In this document: piece by piece, positions 8,327-17,331 of the stretch | How the letters are laid out: each line of letters begins with the position of its first letter | How positions within the stretch are numbered: position 1 is the stretch's first letter | Assembly: GCA_028282925.1 (NCBI GenBank) | Contig: JANQGV010000231.1 | Location: 1-44,339 of the forward strand | Direction of reading: 5' to 3' | Length of the DNA: 44,339 nt | Source: Thermodesulfobacteriota bacterium | GTDB lineage: Bacteria > Desulfobacterota > WTBG01 > CAIYCZ01 > CAIRTM01 | Translations under genes and position numbers: made by a program | Notes under the pieces: generated by a model | What the model saw: only the letters and a program-made list of their open reading frames with translations | What the model was told of the DNA's origin: nothing | Databases searched by the model: none

Positions 8327-8452
8327 GAGGCTGTCGGAGAACGTCCATCTACTGTGTTGCGCTCATCCTTCGTCACTGCGACGTACAGTCAAGTACGCCT
8401 CATTCCTCAAGATTTCGCGCGCCTTGTATCTGGGCCTTCTCCAACAGCCTCC
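8326..8452. repeat. Full copy of stop-codon-associated palindromic repeat (MITE/terminator-like)
   Basis: A 127-bp element bounded by 16-nt near-perfect inverted ends: GGAGGCTGTCGGAGAA (8326-8341) against TTCTCCAACAGCCTCC (8437-8452), with one G/T pair. Inside lies a further inverted pair, GCGACGTAC and GTACGC around AGTCAA (about 8379-8398). Five T follow the right end (8456-8460), so the whole could act as a strong terminator between the converging RodZ-like and fcl genes. Partial relatives follow purQ and the UDG gene. Confidence 0.75.
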
Positions 8453-8480
8453 CCGTTTTTAAAGGTGTTCCGACAAGCGT

Positions 8481-9503
8481 CTAGCACCCGCTCTCTTTTT
8501 TATACCATTCGTAATATTTGAGCAGGCCGGTTCTCAGGTCGGTTTTGGGCTGCCAGCCAAGGGATGTGATTTTGCCGATATCAAGAAGCTTGCGAGGCGT
8601 GCCGTCGGGTTTACCGGCGTCCCAGTGTATTGCCGCTTCTGCCCCGACGGTTTCTTTAACCAGTTCGGCCAACTCTTTTATTGTTGTATCCATGCCGGTG
8701 CCGATATTAATGAACTCGCCGATATCCTGTGCCGAATGGTTTTGCATCAGAAAAAGACAGGCATCGGCCAGGTCGTCATTATACAAAAACTCGCGGTAAG
8801 GAGCCCCTGTTCCCCAAAGAATCACCTCCTGCTTTTCTTTCAGATGCTGCAAAAACTCCGGATCAACCGGGCCGAATCTGCGTATGTCCTTTTCAAGCTG
8901 TTCAGTGTTGCCGTCCTGGACCAGTTTGCTCATGTGGAATTTTCTGAGCAGTGCCGGAAGGACATGTGACGTTTCAAGATCGAAATTGTCATTGGGTCCG
9001 TACAGGTTGGTCGGCATGCCCGATATGAAATTGCAGCCATACTGCTCGTTATAGTATCTGCACAGTTTGATGGCTGCAATTTTTGCCACGGCATAGGGCT
9101 CGTTTGTCGGCTCAAGGGAATCGGTTAAAAGGCAGTCTTCTTTAATCGGCTGTGATGCAAGCCGCGGGTAAATGCATGAGGACCCCAGGTTGAGCAGTTT
9201 TTTTGTGCCGTGTGTATGGGCGGAATGAATAACATTGCAGGCGATGGCCAGATTCTCATAAATAAATTGCGCCTTATACGTGTTGTTGGCCACGATGCCG
9301 CCTACTTTTGCTGCCGCCAGAAAGACGTATTCAGGCCGGTACTCTTTGAAAAAAAGGTCGGTTGCGGCCTGGCAGGTCAGGTCCAGCTCGGTGTGGGTCC
9401 GGGTGATAAGGTTTCTGAAGCCCTGTTCTTCAAGCTTGCGCACAATGCTGCTGCCCACAAGGCCGCGGTGCCCGGCAACATATATGAAAGAGTCCCTGTT
9501 CAT
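8481..9503 (-). CDS. fcl: GDP-L-fucose synthase
   Basis: A 340-residue short-chain dehydrogenase/reductase that epimerises and reduces GDP-4-keto-6-deoxy-mannose to GDP-L-fucose with NADPH. The nucleotide-binding GHRGLVG is at residues 11-17, the catalytic Ser region GSSC at 107-110 and Y137-K141 (YAVAK) follow. Family blocks such as AAAKVGGI and IYP(R)LASQPIKE are intact. Its ATG overlaps the TGA of gmd (ATGA), so the two enzymes of GDP-fucose synthesis are translated together. The product would feed the polysaccharide locus further right or another glycan; no fucosyltransferase can be named in the window. Confidence 0.95.
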   Translation of the reverse strand: MNRDSFIYVAGHRGLVGSSIVRKLEEQGFRNLITRTHTELDLTCQAATDLFFKEYRPEYVFLAAAKVGGIVANNTYKAQFIYENLAIACNVIHSAHTHGTKKLLNLGSSCIYPRLASQPIKEDCLLTDSLEPTNEPYAVAKIAAIKLCRYYNEQYGCNFISGMPTNLYGPNDNFDLETSHVLPALLRKFHMSKLVQDGNTEQLEKDIRRFGPVDPEFLQHLKEKQEVILWGTGAPYREFLYNDDLADACLFLMQNHSAQDIGEFINIGTGMDTTIKELAELVKETVGAEAAIHWDAGKPDGTPRKLLDIGKITSLGWQPKTDLRTGLLKYYEWYKKESGC

Positions 9504-10657
9504 AATTCATGCCTTTGGTTGACTTGAAATCCGTGACGTTTCAGGTGGGCTTCTTTGCTTGATTGTCGATAATCATACAGCACCATTTCAGCAATCATAT
9601 CCTCATAACTGATTTTAGGTTCCCAGTTAAGCTCTATCTTGGCTTTTGTTGCGTCGCCGAGTAACAGGTCGACTTCCGTAGGCCTGAAATAGCGCCGGTC
9701 AATCTCTACTACAACCTGGCCGGGCCTGAGGTTATTGTTGCGGCACGATATAAATTCATCATCCTGTAAGTCGGGAAGGGCAGGGTCGTGTAAGGACCGT
9801 ATAATACCTTTTTCATCGCTGCCCTTTCCTTCCCATCCTATTTCAACACCCAGCCTGCTGAAGGTCAGTTCCACGCAGTTGCGGATAGAATGGGTCTGGC
9901 CGGTTGCAATCACAAAATCGTCGGGTTTGTCGTGCTGCAGGATGAGCCACATTGCCTCGATATAGTCGCGGGCATGCCCCCAGTCGCGCTGGGCATCAAG
10001 GTTTCCGAGAAACAGTTTGTCCTGCAACCCCTGGGCAATCTGACTGATACCCCGGGTGATTTTACGGGTAACAAATGTTTCACCACGCAAGGGCGATTCG
10101 TGGTTGAAGAGGATCCCGTTGCTTGCAAAAATGCCGTAGGCCTCACGGTAATTAACCGTAATCCAGTAGCCGTAGAGCTTGGCAACGCCGTACGGGCTGC
10201 GCGGGTAGAACGGTGTTTTTTCGGTCTGGGGGGTTTCATGCACTTTGCCGTACAGCTCGCTGGTTGATGCCTGGTAAAAACGGGTTTTATTTTCAAGGCC
10301 GAGAATGCGGATGGCCTCCAGTACCCGCAGTGTTCCGATGCCGTCGGCATTTGCCGTATATTCCGGTGTGTCGAAGGACACCAGCACGTGACTCTGAGCG
10401 CCAAGGTTGTAGATTTCGTCGGGCTGAATTTCCTGAATGATCCTGATCAAATTGGTGGAGTCGGTCAGGTCGCCGTAATGCAGGGTGAATCGCACATCCT
10501 GCTCGTGGGGATCCTGGTAGAGGTGGTCGATTCTATCGGTATTAAACAGGGATGACCGCCGTTTGATACCGTGAACATGGTATCCTTTCGTAATGAGAAA
10601 TTCCGATAAGTAAGCTCCATCCTGCCCGGTAACCCCGGTAAGTAAGGCTGTTTTCAT
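9500..10657 (-). CDS. gmd: GDP-mannose 4,6-dehydratase
   Basis: A 385-residue NADP-dependent dehydratase that converts GDP-mannose to GDP-4-keto-6-deoxy-mannose, the branch point to fucose, rhamnose and perosamine sugars. GVTGQDG at residues 8-14 binds the cofactor, STSE at 131-134 and Y156/K160 (YGVAK) form the active site, and the length is normal for the family. A GGGAG ribosome site lies 5 nt before the ATG. It is first in the gmd-fcl operon and is divergent from the symporter gene across a gap holding three hairpins. Confidence 0.96.
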   Translation of the reverse strand: MKTALLTGVTGQDGAYLSEFLITKGYHVHGIKRRSSLFNTDRIDHLYQDPHEQDVRFTLHYGDLTDSTNLIRIIQEIQPDEIYNLGAQSHVLVSFDTPEYTANADGIGTLRVLEAIRILGLENKTRFYQASTSELYGKVHETPQTEKTPFYPRSPYGVAKLYGYWITVNYREAYGIFASNGILFNHESPLRGETFVTRKITRGISQIAQGLQDKLFLGNLDAQRDWGHARDYIEAMWLILQHDKPDDFVIATGQTHSIRNCVELTFSRLGVEIGWEGKGSDEKGIIRSLHDPALPDLQDDEFISCRNNNLRPGQVVVEIDRRYFRPTEVDLLLGDATKAKIELNWEPKISYEDMIAEMVLYDYRQSSKEAHLKRHGFQVNQRHEL

Positions 10658-10744
10658 AGTAGCTCCCTTAATGGTAATTGCATGGATTTTTATAATGCTA
10701 AACGTATCACCGGGTGTTTGTCAATCATTGTTTACCGGAAACCT

Positions 10745-10812
10745 GTCCACTATCGTGGACCTTGGTATTTCTGCCTCAGGCTGAAATACCAAGCCGGGCT
10801 TTTTGAGCCCGG
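10745..10812. repeat. Three back-to-back perfect hairpins
   Basis: GTCCAC/GTGGAC (10745-10760, 4-nt loop) is followed at once by an 11-bp stem CTTGGTATTTC/GAAATACCAAG (10761-10793) containing an inner GCC/GGC. Next comes CCGGGCT/AGCCCGG (10794-10812, 5-nt loop). There is no base between successive stems. No T-run follows on either strand, so they are not ordinary terminators, and the flanking genes diverge, so no upstream gene needs one here. Confidence 0.7.
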
Positions 10813-10842
10813 TTGTTTACTCAATAAATTATAAAATTATAT

Positions 10843-10872
10843 TTGATATATAAAAAAAACCATGTCTATAAT
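10843..10872 (+). promoter_or_regulatory. Sigma-70-type promoter for the symporter gene
   Basis: TTGATA (10843-10848) and a perfect TATAAT (10867-10872) are separated by 18 nt in an A/T-rich stretch, about 90 nt before the symporter start. Spacing and sequence fit a vegetative promoter reading rightward. Confidence 0.55.
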
Positions 10873-10961
10873 GAAATTCAGTATAGAGTAATTACACTGC
10901 TCCAGGTGCTGGGTTTTGTATCGGGGAGTGAGCGAGTGGGACAGCTTAAACAGGATTTTTT

Positions 10962-12182
10962 ATGAAAAAACCGGCATTACACTGGCAGATTTTTATCGGG
11001 CTGTGCCTGGGGCTTGTTCTCGGCGTACTTTCGCGGATGTTCGGCTTTGAGGATATGGTAACGGGGCCGCTGGCCGTGATCGGAACGGTGTTTCTCCGGG
11101 CGCTCAAAATGATTATTGTGCCGCTGATTATCGCATCGATTGTTTCATCGGTTGCGGGAATCGGTTCGGGAAGCCGTTTCGGCAAGCTGGGATTCAAAAC
11201 CATTGTGTACTATATTTCCACGAGCCTTTTGGCTATCTTGACCGGATTGATGCTGGTAAACCTGATCAAGCCCGGAAGCGGAGCAGACCTTGGGTTGCAG
11301 CAGGAAGCGGTCAATCTGCCGGTTGATATCGACAAAATCGGTGACGTTTTGATATCAATTATACCGACAAACCCCATTGCATCAATGGCCCAGGGCGATG
11401 TTTTGTCGGTCATTTTTTTCTCGCTCCTTTTCGGTTTTTTTATTACGCGAACTTCTGATGGCTGCCGGAGCCGCATGACGCAGTTGTTTCAGGATTTTTT
11501 TGATGTCATGATGCGTATTACCCGTTTTATCATTCTGTTTGCCCCCCTGGGGATATGTTCGCTTATAGCTGATGTTACGGCCGAAAGCGGACTTTCCGTC
11601 TTCCTTCCGCTGGGCCGATATATGCTTACCGTTGTTCTAGGCCTCGGCTTTCACGCTGTGGTTACGTTACCCCTGCTGCTGATGGTTATCGGCCGGGTGC
11701 GGCCGACGGCCCTTGTGCGGGCGGTATCGGGTGCGCTCATGACGGCGTTTTCCACGGCCTCATCGGCGGCCACACTCCCGCTTACTATGGAATCGGTCAG
11801 GAAAAATGCCGGAGTGTCAAAAGAGGTCAGTGGTTTTGTGCTGCCCCTGGGTGCAACCGTCAACATGGACGGCACCGCCCTGTATGAATGTGTTGCCGCC
11901 ATGTTTATCGCCCAGGCCTATGGTATAGAACTGAGTTTTTTTCAGCAGTTTATCGTTGTGTTGACGGCGTTGCTGGCCAGTATCGGCGCCGCAGCAATCC
12001 CCATGGCCGGGATGGTGATGATTGCCATCATTCTGAAGGCTGTGGGCCTGCCGCTGGAGGGGCTTGGTTTGATTCTGGCCGTAGACAGGGTCCTGGACAT
12101 GATGCGTACCTCGATAAATGTGTGGAGTGACTCCTGCGGATCGGTCATTATTGCACGAAGTGAAGGTGAAAAAATCTTCTGA
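10962..12182 (+). CDS. Dicarboxylate/amino acid:cation symporter (DAACS family)
   Basis: A 406-residue inner-membrane transporter of the glutamate/C4-dicarboxylate:Na+/H+ symporter family (GltP, DctA). It has about eight membrane helices plus two re-entrant loops. The serine-rich hairpin STASSAATLP is near residue 263, the cation-binding NMDGT near 301, and the substrate-binding segment DMMRTSINVWSDS near the C terminus. Glutamate, aspartate or C4-dicarboxylates are the likely substrates; which one cannot be decided by reading. ATG start with AGGA 7 nt upstream. It appears to be a single-gene unit with its own promoter. Confidence 0.93.
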   Translation: MKKPALHWQIFIGLCLGLVLGVLSRMFGFEDMVTGPLAVIGTVFLRALKMIIVPLIIASIVSSVAGIGSGSRFGKLGFKTIVYYISTSLLAILTGLMLVNLIKPGSGADLGLQQEAVNLPVDIDKIGDVLISIIPTNPIASMAQGDVLSVIFFSLLFGFFITRTSDGCRSRMTQLFQDFFDVMMRITRFIILFAPLGICSLIADVTAESGLSVFLPLGRYMLTVVLGLGFHAVVTLPLLLMVIGRVRPTALVRAVSGALMTAFSTASSAATLPLTMESVRKNAGVSKEVSGFVLPLGATVNMDGTALYECVAAMFIAQAYGIELSFFQQFIVVLTALLASIGAAAIPMAGMVMIAIILKAVGLPLEGLGLILAVDRVLDMMRTSINVWSDSCGSVIIARSEGEKIF

Positions 12183-12269
12183 AGACAGAGGCCGGGAAAT
12201 AACGGCCACCTGATGTACCGGTGTTGTCCCGCAAAAATTTCTCTACCTCAATCAATCTGTTTGTTTTTA

Positions 12270-13202
12270 ATGAGTATGCCGAAATCTGATCAAAAACCGA
12301 AAGTAGTCATTATCCAGGGGCCTACCGGCGTGGGAAAAACCGCTGTTGCATCGGCCCTTGCCGGTGCGCTTTCGATAGAGGTGATTAATGCCGATTCCAT
12401 GCAGTTCTACCGCTACATGGACATCGGCACCTCCAAGCCGACCCCTGAGGAAATGCGTGCCGCCCCTCACCATCTCTTTTCCATTGTCGACCCCGATGAG
12501 GATTTTAACGCAGCCCGTTTTATGGAGTCGGCCAGGAGGCTGGTCGGTGAAGTCTCCGGCCGTGGAAATGTGCCTGTTGTTGTGGGCGGAACCGGTCTGT
12601 ATATTAAAGCACTTACCCAGGGTCTTTTCAGCGCACCGGAGCAGGACCCTGTCCTGAGGGATGAACTGCAAGCCCTTGATAAAACTGTTTTATGGGCCCG
12701 ATTGCAGGAGGTCGATCCGGAATCGGCTGAAAAGTTAAACCCAAATGATACCGTGCGTATTGTGCGTGCACTGGAAGTATATCATCTGACCGGGATGCCT
12801 TTGTCGGAACATCACCTGAAACACCGGTTTCAGGACAGCCCGTTTGATTGCCTGAAAATATGTCTCACCCGTGACCGGGAAATTCTGTATACCCGTATCG
12901 GGCTACGGGTTGAGCACATGGTGCAGGAAGGTTTGTTTTCAGAAGTGGAGGGCCTGCTCGAAAAGGGGTATTCCCCGGATTTGAAAGCCATGCAGAGTAT
13001 CGGCTACCGGCAGATGGCCGCCTGTATTGCCGGTAAGGTGTCTTTTGAAAGAGCGGTTGAACTCATCAAACAGGAAACCAGGCGTTTTGCCAAGCGCCAG
13101 TTTACCTGGCTGCGGAAAGACGCTGACCTTGTGTGGGTCAAGCTCCCTGAAAAGCAGGACCAGGTTGTGGGTCTGGTGAAAAATTTCTTGAATAATGCCT
13201 GA
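12270..13202 (+). CDS. miaA: tRNA dimethylallyltransferase MiaA
   Basis: A 310-residue enzyme that adds a dimethylallyl group to N6 of A37 in tRNAs reading codons beginning with U. The P-loop GPTGVGKT is at residues 17-24. INADSMQFYRYMDIGTSKPT (DSxQ-type motif) and VVVGGTGLYIKALTQG follow, and the C-terminal part has the Q-rich, basic tRNA-contact region (QSIGYRQM, then TRRFAKRQFTWLR). The open frame reaches 12213, but those extra residues lack homology; I prefer the ATG at 12270 (or 12276). No clear ribosome site is visible before either. Confidence 0.95.
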   Translation: MSMPKSDQKPKVVIIQGPTGVGKTAVASALAGALSIEVINADSMQFYRYMDIGTSKPTPEEMRAAPHHLFSIVDPDEDFNAARFMESARRLVGEVSGRGNVPVVVGGTGLYIKALTQGLFSAPEQDPVLRDELQALDKTVLWARLQEVDPESAEKLNPNDTVRIVRALEVYHLTGMPLSEHHLKHRFQDSPFDCLKICLTRDREILYTRIGLRVEHMVQEGLFSEVEGLLEKGYSPDLKAMQSIGYRQMAACIAGKVSFERAVELIKQETRRFAKRQFTWLRKDADLVWVKLPEKQDQVVGLVKNFLNNA

Positions 13203-13315
13203 ATCTTAATTACTATGGTAAGCAACAGTGCGGAGAGCCTTAGTTAAATAATTAGATAAAACAGTAAGTTAGCAGGCTTCTTTGCGAGTGATGATTTTTT
13301 TGAACGGTGAGGTGG

Positions 13316-14575
13316 ATGTATATGGTAGTGCAGATCGGGACAGTGCGTAACGCGGCGGTATTTTCAGCAATCTGTTTTCTGCTGTTCTTCAGGGTGCCGC
13401 AGGCAGATGGGCAGGAGCTTCAAAAGGGGGGGTATACCGGTCACGGGATCGCCCGTATTATTGAAGGAGATGTTGCCGGAGCACGGCATAAAGCACTGGT
13501 GGATGCCCAGGGAAAAGCTGTGATGGAGGCGGTTGCCTCCCAGTTGTCCATAGATGAAGTCAAAAAGTATTTTTTAACCCTGAGCAATCTTTTTTTCAGC
13601 CGACCCGATGTTTACCTGGAGCGCTTTAAAATTGTCAGTGAAACGGCCCTGTTCGACAGTTATCATGTAACCATTGAAGGGTATGTACAGCAGGATACCC
13701 TGAAGGCGGATCTGGTTTCCATGGGTATCGTGTCCAGCAAACAGCAGGCGGTGAAGATGCTGGTAATGATTGCAGAGAAGGGTCTTGATGCACCTGAAGA
13801 AACATACTGGTGGTCTTCAGCAATTGAGCCGGGTTCTGCACGGTACAGGAGCCAGGACCAACTCGAAAGCAATTTGCGCAGAAAAGGTGCAATTATACTG
13901 AATCCTTTCGATGTGTCCGCGCCTCCCGTGCCGTATGACGCCCTCGGCGACACGCTTACGCCGGACGTGGCGTCTCTGTCGCAGTACGCTTCACTCCTCG
14001 GTGCCCGAATAGTCATTATCGGCAAGGCCGGGCTGATGCGGGCAGTGGAAAAGAAGCTTTCGTCAATAGAGAGTGTTCAGTGTGATATGAGTGTGCAGGT
14101 GATTGATGTATTAAAAAAAGCGTCCGTTATTCAAACCACTACCTATGCTCTCGGCATGCACATTGACGAAAGCGCCGCCATTACGGACGCAATCGACAAG
14201 GCCTGCGGCAATATTTCCGGACAGATTATTGATACGCTCTATATGCAGATGCGCAGTGTGCATGACTATGCTTTTACCATACGCTTCGCAAAACCTGTTC
14301 TACAGGAAGGTTTCGACACGTTTGTTTCGGCAATGAAAGCGTCGTTTCCGCAAATGGAATTCCTTGAAACACGTAAAATTGATGAGAAGGAAGAGTGGAA
14401 AATACATGTGCAGACTCCCCATGAAAGCGCGGCCGTTCTCCAGCGGCTCTATGAAAAGGGAGTTGCAGGACATGCTGTTGAAGTGCTGACGGTAGAGGAA
14501 CAGAATATCTCACTTAAAGTGTCACCCGCAGAACCGGGTGCAGCAGTCAGCGCACAGGAGCAGCAGGATACTTGA
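13316..14575 (+). CDS. Exported protein with FlgT-N/LPP20-like domain, function unknown
   Basis: A protein of about 419 residues with an N-terminal hydrophobic segment (residues about 12-28) that looks like an uncleaved anchor or signal peptide. The next part, GHGIARIIEGDVAGARHKAL then DAQGKAVMEAV, matches the pattern of FlgT N-terminal/LPP20-like domains, where a short glycine stretch precedes an alanine-rich helix. A middle region (about 190-290, NPFDVSAPP then LGARIVIIGKAG) resembles the second FlgT-type domain. In Vibrio, FlgT belongs to the flagellar H ring, but many relatives are not flagellar. Start chosen at 13316, preceded by GGTGAGGTGG. It lies between miaA and pgsA; no function can be inferred from them. 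Confidence 0.65.
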   Translation: MYMVVQIGTVRNAAVFSAICFLLFFRVPQADGQELQKGGYTGHGIARIIEGDVAGARHKALVDAQGKAVMEAVASQLSIDEVKKYFLTLSNLFFSRPDVYLERFKIVSETALFDSYHVTIEGYVQQDTLKADLVSMGIVSSKQQAVKMLVMIAEKGLDAPEETYWWSSAIEPGSARYRSQDQLESNLRRKGAIILNPFDVSAPPVPYDALGDTLTPDVASLSQYASLLGARIVIIGKAGLMRAVEKKLSSIESVQCDMSVQVIDVLKKASVIQTTTYALGMHIDESAAITDAIDKACGNISGQIIDTLYMQMRSVHDYAFTIRFAKPVLQEGFDTFVSAMKASFPQMEFLETRKIDEKEEWKIHVQTPHESAAVLQRLYEKGVAGHAVEVLTVEEQNISLKVSPAEPGAAVSAQEQQDT

Positions 14576-14648
14576 AGCTCCATCTGCTCCCGTAGATGTA
14601 CAGAAAGAGTGCGTTGTCGGAGGTGAGAAAGCTTTATACAGTGGACAC

Positions 14649-15230
14649 ATGAATATACCAAACTTTTTATCAATGCTCCGCATTGTTCTGATTCCGCTGT
14701 TCATTATCCTGCTTAGCTACAATCGGCATATGGAAGCTTTTGTGATATTCGGCTTGGCAGCGGTTACGGATGCACTCGACGGATTCATTGCGCGCCGGTT
14801 TAAACTGAAGACTACCCTGGGTGCATATCTGGATCCCATAGCCGATAAGCTGCTCCTGACAAGCGCCTTTGTAGCCCTTGCGTTAATGGGGCTTATACCA
14901 CGCTGGCTGGCGATACTGGTGGTCAGCCGTGATATTATTATTTCCATGGGGATTATCATCATGTGGCTGAACGGGTATCAGCCTGAAATTAAACCGAGCC
15001 TGCTCAGTAAATGTACAACGTTTTTTCAAATTGTTACCATTGCTGCGGCATTGCTGTTCAGTATTGAAGACGTTTCGGCTATCGCACGTATTGATGCACC
15101 CAGCAGGGCGGCCTTTCTGTTGAGTGCCTGCTGGATGACCGGTACATGTACCGTTATGTCCGGTTTGCATTATATTTACAGGGGCCTTCGGTTTATTAAC
15201 GGCAGGGCGGTGCAAAATGACGGGATTTAG
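14649..15230 (+). CDS. pgsA: CDP-alcohol phosphatidyltransferase, PgsA type
   Basis: A 193-residue inner-membrane enzyme, probably CDP-diacylglycerol:glycerol-3-phosphate phosphatidyltransferase, the committed step of phosphatidylglycerol synthesis. The family signature D41-x2-D44-G45-x2-A48-R49-x8-G58-x3-D62-x3-D66 is complete. The beginning MNIPNFLSMLRI is typical of PgsA and fixes the start at 14649, although the frame opens at 14538. Four to six membrane helices are predictable. Its end overlaps the coaBC start by 14 nt, implying coupled translation. Confidence 0.88.
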   Translation: MNIPNFLSMLRIVLIPLFIILLSYNRHMEAFVIFGLAAVTDALDGFIARRFKLKTTLGAYLDPIADKLLLTSAFVALALMGLIPRWLAILVVSRDIIISMGIIIMWLNGYQPEIKPSLLSKCTTFFQIVTIAAALLFSIEDVSAIARIDAPSRAAFLLSACWMTGTCTVMSGLHYIYRGLRFINGRAVQNDGI

Positions 15231-16431
15231 GAATAAAGAGATTGTGCTCGGTATTACGGGGTGTATCGCCGCGTATAAATCTGCGGAACTTGTCCGGCAG
15301 ATCATCAAACAGGATGGACAGGTTCATGTTGTCATGACCGAGAGCGCACGCGAATTCATATCGCCTTTGACTCTTCAGACACTATCCGTCAATCCGGTGG
15401 TTATGGAACTGTTCTCCCTTTACGAGGAAAAGGAGATCGGCCACATTTCTCTTGCCGAGAGGGCCGACCTGCTTGTAGTTGCCCCTGCCACCGCCAACAC
15501 CATCGGCAAGATTGCCGGCGGCATTGCCGATGATATGCTTTCGACGGTGATAAGTGCAACGCGGGCCCCTGTTTTAATCGCTCCGGCCATGAATGTAAAT
15601 ATGTGGGAAAATCCCATAGTGCAGAGAAATATCACTACGCTTAAAGATCTGGGGTATCATTTTATTGAGCCTGCAACCGGTGATCTGGCCTGCGGCACCC
15701 AGGGGAAAGGCAGGCTTGCCGAGATCGACGATATTGTCGATGAAATGATTACGGTGCTTTCACCCCGTGATTTTTCGGGTAAAAACGTGCTTGTTACTGC
15801 CGGTCCGACCCGCGAACCCCTCGATCCGGTTCGGTTCATGACAAATCCGTCTTCCGGTAAAATGGGCTTTGCCATAGCCAGGGCTTTCTGCCGTCGCGGC
15901 GGCGCGGTTACCCTGATAAGCGGCCCTGTCAGTATAGCACCTCCACGGAACGTTCGTTTTGTGCCGGTCTTAAGTGCTCGCGACATGGCCGACGCCGTGG
16001 ACCGCTATTTTGAACCGTCCGATATTATTGTAAAAACGGCTGCCGTGGCCGACTATCGTCCGCGGAGCGTGTCGGATCAGAAGATCAAAAAGCAGGATGA
16101 CAGTCCGAACCTTGAGCTTGAAAGAACCACCGATATCCTGGCGACACTGGGGAAGAAAAAAGGGAACCGCATCCTGGTGGGGTTTGCGGCTGAGACCCAG
16201 GACCTTATTGTCCATGCCCAGGAAAAACTGGAACGCAAGAATCTTGACATGATCGTTGCAAACGATGTCGGCGGCAGTGAGACCGGTTTTGCGGTTGATG
16301 TGAACAAGGTTTCTATTATTACCGCAGGCGGCCCGGTTGATGAGTTGCCTGTCATGAGCAAGGAAGAGGTGGCCGAGCACCTGCTTGATAGAATTGCACG
16401 GCTTTTAGAGACGCGGCAACTGAGCTGTTAG
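15217..16431 (+). CDS. coaBC: Bifunctional phosphopantothenoylcysteine decarboxylase / phosphopantothenate-cysteine ligase
   Basis: A 404-residue two-domain enzyme for two successive steps of coenzyme A synthesis. Residues 1-180 are the FMN-dependent decarboxylase CoaC: H76 in GHISLAER, PAMNVNMW at 123-130 and C159 in ACGTQGKGRL. Residues 188-404 are the ligase CoaB: AGPTREPLDPVR at 195-206, SSGKMG at 212-217, AAVADYRP at 275-282 and K289. Length and motif order are normal. It starts within the end of the pgsA gene, so the two form one operon, and the UDG gene follows after 22 nt. Confidence 0.96.
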   Translation: MTGFRNKEIVLGITGCIAAYKSAELVRQIIKQDGQVHVVMTESAREFISPLTLQTLSVNPVVMELFSLYEEKEIGHISLAERADLLVVAPATANTIGKIAGGIADDMLSTVISATRAPVLIAPAMNVNMWENPIVQRNITTLKDLGYHFIEPATGDLACGTQGKGRLAEIDDIVDEMITVLSPRDFSGKNVLVTAGPTREPLDPVRFMTNPSSGKMGFAIARAFCRRGGAVTLISGPVSIAPPRNVRFVPVLSARDMADAVDRYFEPSDIIVKTAAVADYRPRSVSDQKIKKQDDSPNLELERTTDILATLGKKKGNRILVGFAAETQDLIVHAQEKLERKNLDMIVANDVGGSETGFAVDVNKVSIITAGGPVDELPVMSKEEVAEHLLDRIARLLETRQLSC

Positions 16432-16453
16432 CCGCTGTCCCGGAGATACGGAC

Positions 16454-17149
16454 ATGAGTACACCTGTACAAAAGCACAACGAATTGAACTCCCTGGCGGA
16501 AAGCCTGAAAGTCCACTGCCGGGTGCAAAATCTTTCAGGCCGCACCTGTTTCTTTCGAAATACGAATCAGGATGGAGCGCCTGCAACGGAGCCGACTGAC
16601 AAAGCAGCCCTGCTCGAAGACCTTCGAACAGAGCTGGGTGAATGCACACGGTGCGGCCTTTCGGCCGGCAGAAAATCGATCGTTTTCGGCGAAGGGAACC
16701 CCTATGCCCGCCTGGTTTTTGTAGGTGAGGCTCCCGGGGCGGATGAGGATGTGCAGGGCAGGCCTTTTGTGGGGAAGGCGGGGCAATTGCTGACCCGGAT
16801 TATCGAGGCAATCAAGATGGGCCGGTCTGAAGTGTATATTGCCAATGTGATTAAATGCCGTCCGCCCTCTAACCGGGACCCGGCTGAAGATGAAATTGCA
16901 ACCTGCATTCCTTTTTTGCACAGGCAGTTGGAAATTATTCAGCCGCAGATAATATGTACCCTCGGAAGAATCGCCGCCCAGGCCCTGCTGCAAACAGATG
17001 CCGGTATCACAAAACTGCGGGGGCGGTTTCACCGTTTCGGCTCCATACCGGTTATGCCCACCTACCACCCCTCGTATCTTCTGCGTACCCCGGCACGTAA
17101 AAAGGAGACATGGATAGATGTGCAGATGATACAGGAAGCTCTCCGGTAG
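16454..17149 (+). CDS. Family 4 uracil-DNA glycosylase
   Basis: A 231-residue iron-sulfur uracil-DNA glycosylase that removes uracil produced by cytosine deamination. Family 4 features are complete: cluster ligands C64, C67, C135 and C151, active-site GEAPGADED at 91-99 with GRPFVGKAG just after, and a C-terminal HPSYLLR near 210. The first 50 residues are a poorly conserved extension. It follows coaBC by 22 nt with a GGAGA-containing leader and probably shares the transcript. Its TAG stop is the first part of another palindromic repeat copy. Confidence 0.93.
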   Translation: MSTPVQKHNELNSLAESLKVHCRVQNLSGRTCFFRNTNQDGAPATEPTDKAALLEDLRTELGECTRCGLSAGRKSIVFGEGNPYARLVFVGEAPGADEDVQGRPFVGKAGQLLTRIIEAIKMGRSEVYIANVIKCRPPSNRDPAEDEIATCIPFLHRQLEIIQPQIICTLGRIAAQALLQTDAGITKLRGRFHRFGSIPVMPTYHPSYLLRTPARKKETWIDVQMIQEALR

Positions 17150-17187
17150 GCGGCAGGAAAACGCTCATCTACCGCGTTGCGCTCACT
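17149..17187. repeat. Partial copy of stop-codon-associated palindromic repeat
   Basis: Starting at the G of the UDG stop TAG, about 38 nt match the left half of the full element at 8326, with clear blocks CATCTAC and GTTGCGCTCA and a 2-nt gap. The right-end inverted partner is not found before the next gene. A 69-codon ORF running through this region is not convincing as a gene. Confidence 0.6.
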
Positions 17188-17331
17188 GCTTTGGGACTAA
17201 TCTGTTTGATGATACAAAGGGTATCAGGTTATGTGGATCGGGAAGGGAGTAACATCACGGGTTGGATGGTGCTTGGTTGTTTGATGGTACATGCAGCACA
17301 TCGGCACTATGCAGAATAAGGCCCACTCTTT

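Larger units (their letters stand above)
10658..10961. other. Divergent intergenic region between gmd and the symporter
   Basis: This 304-bp gap contains the tandem hairpins (10745-10812) and the symporter promoter (10843-10872) listed separately. No ORF of note is present, and the part from 10813 to 10880 is strongly A/T-rich, as expected for promoters. Confidence 0.5.

Noticed and set aside
17110-17319. 69-codon ORF after the UDG gene
   Set aside because: It begins inside the UDG gene, runs through the repeat fragment, and has no ribosome site or recognisable feature.
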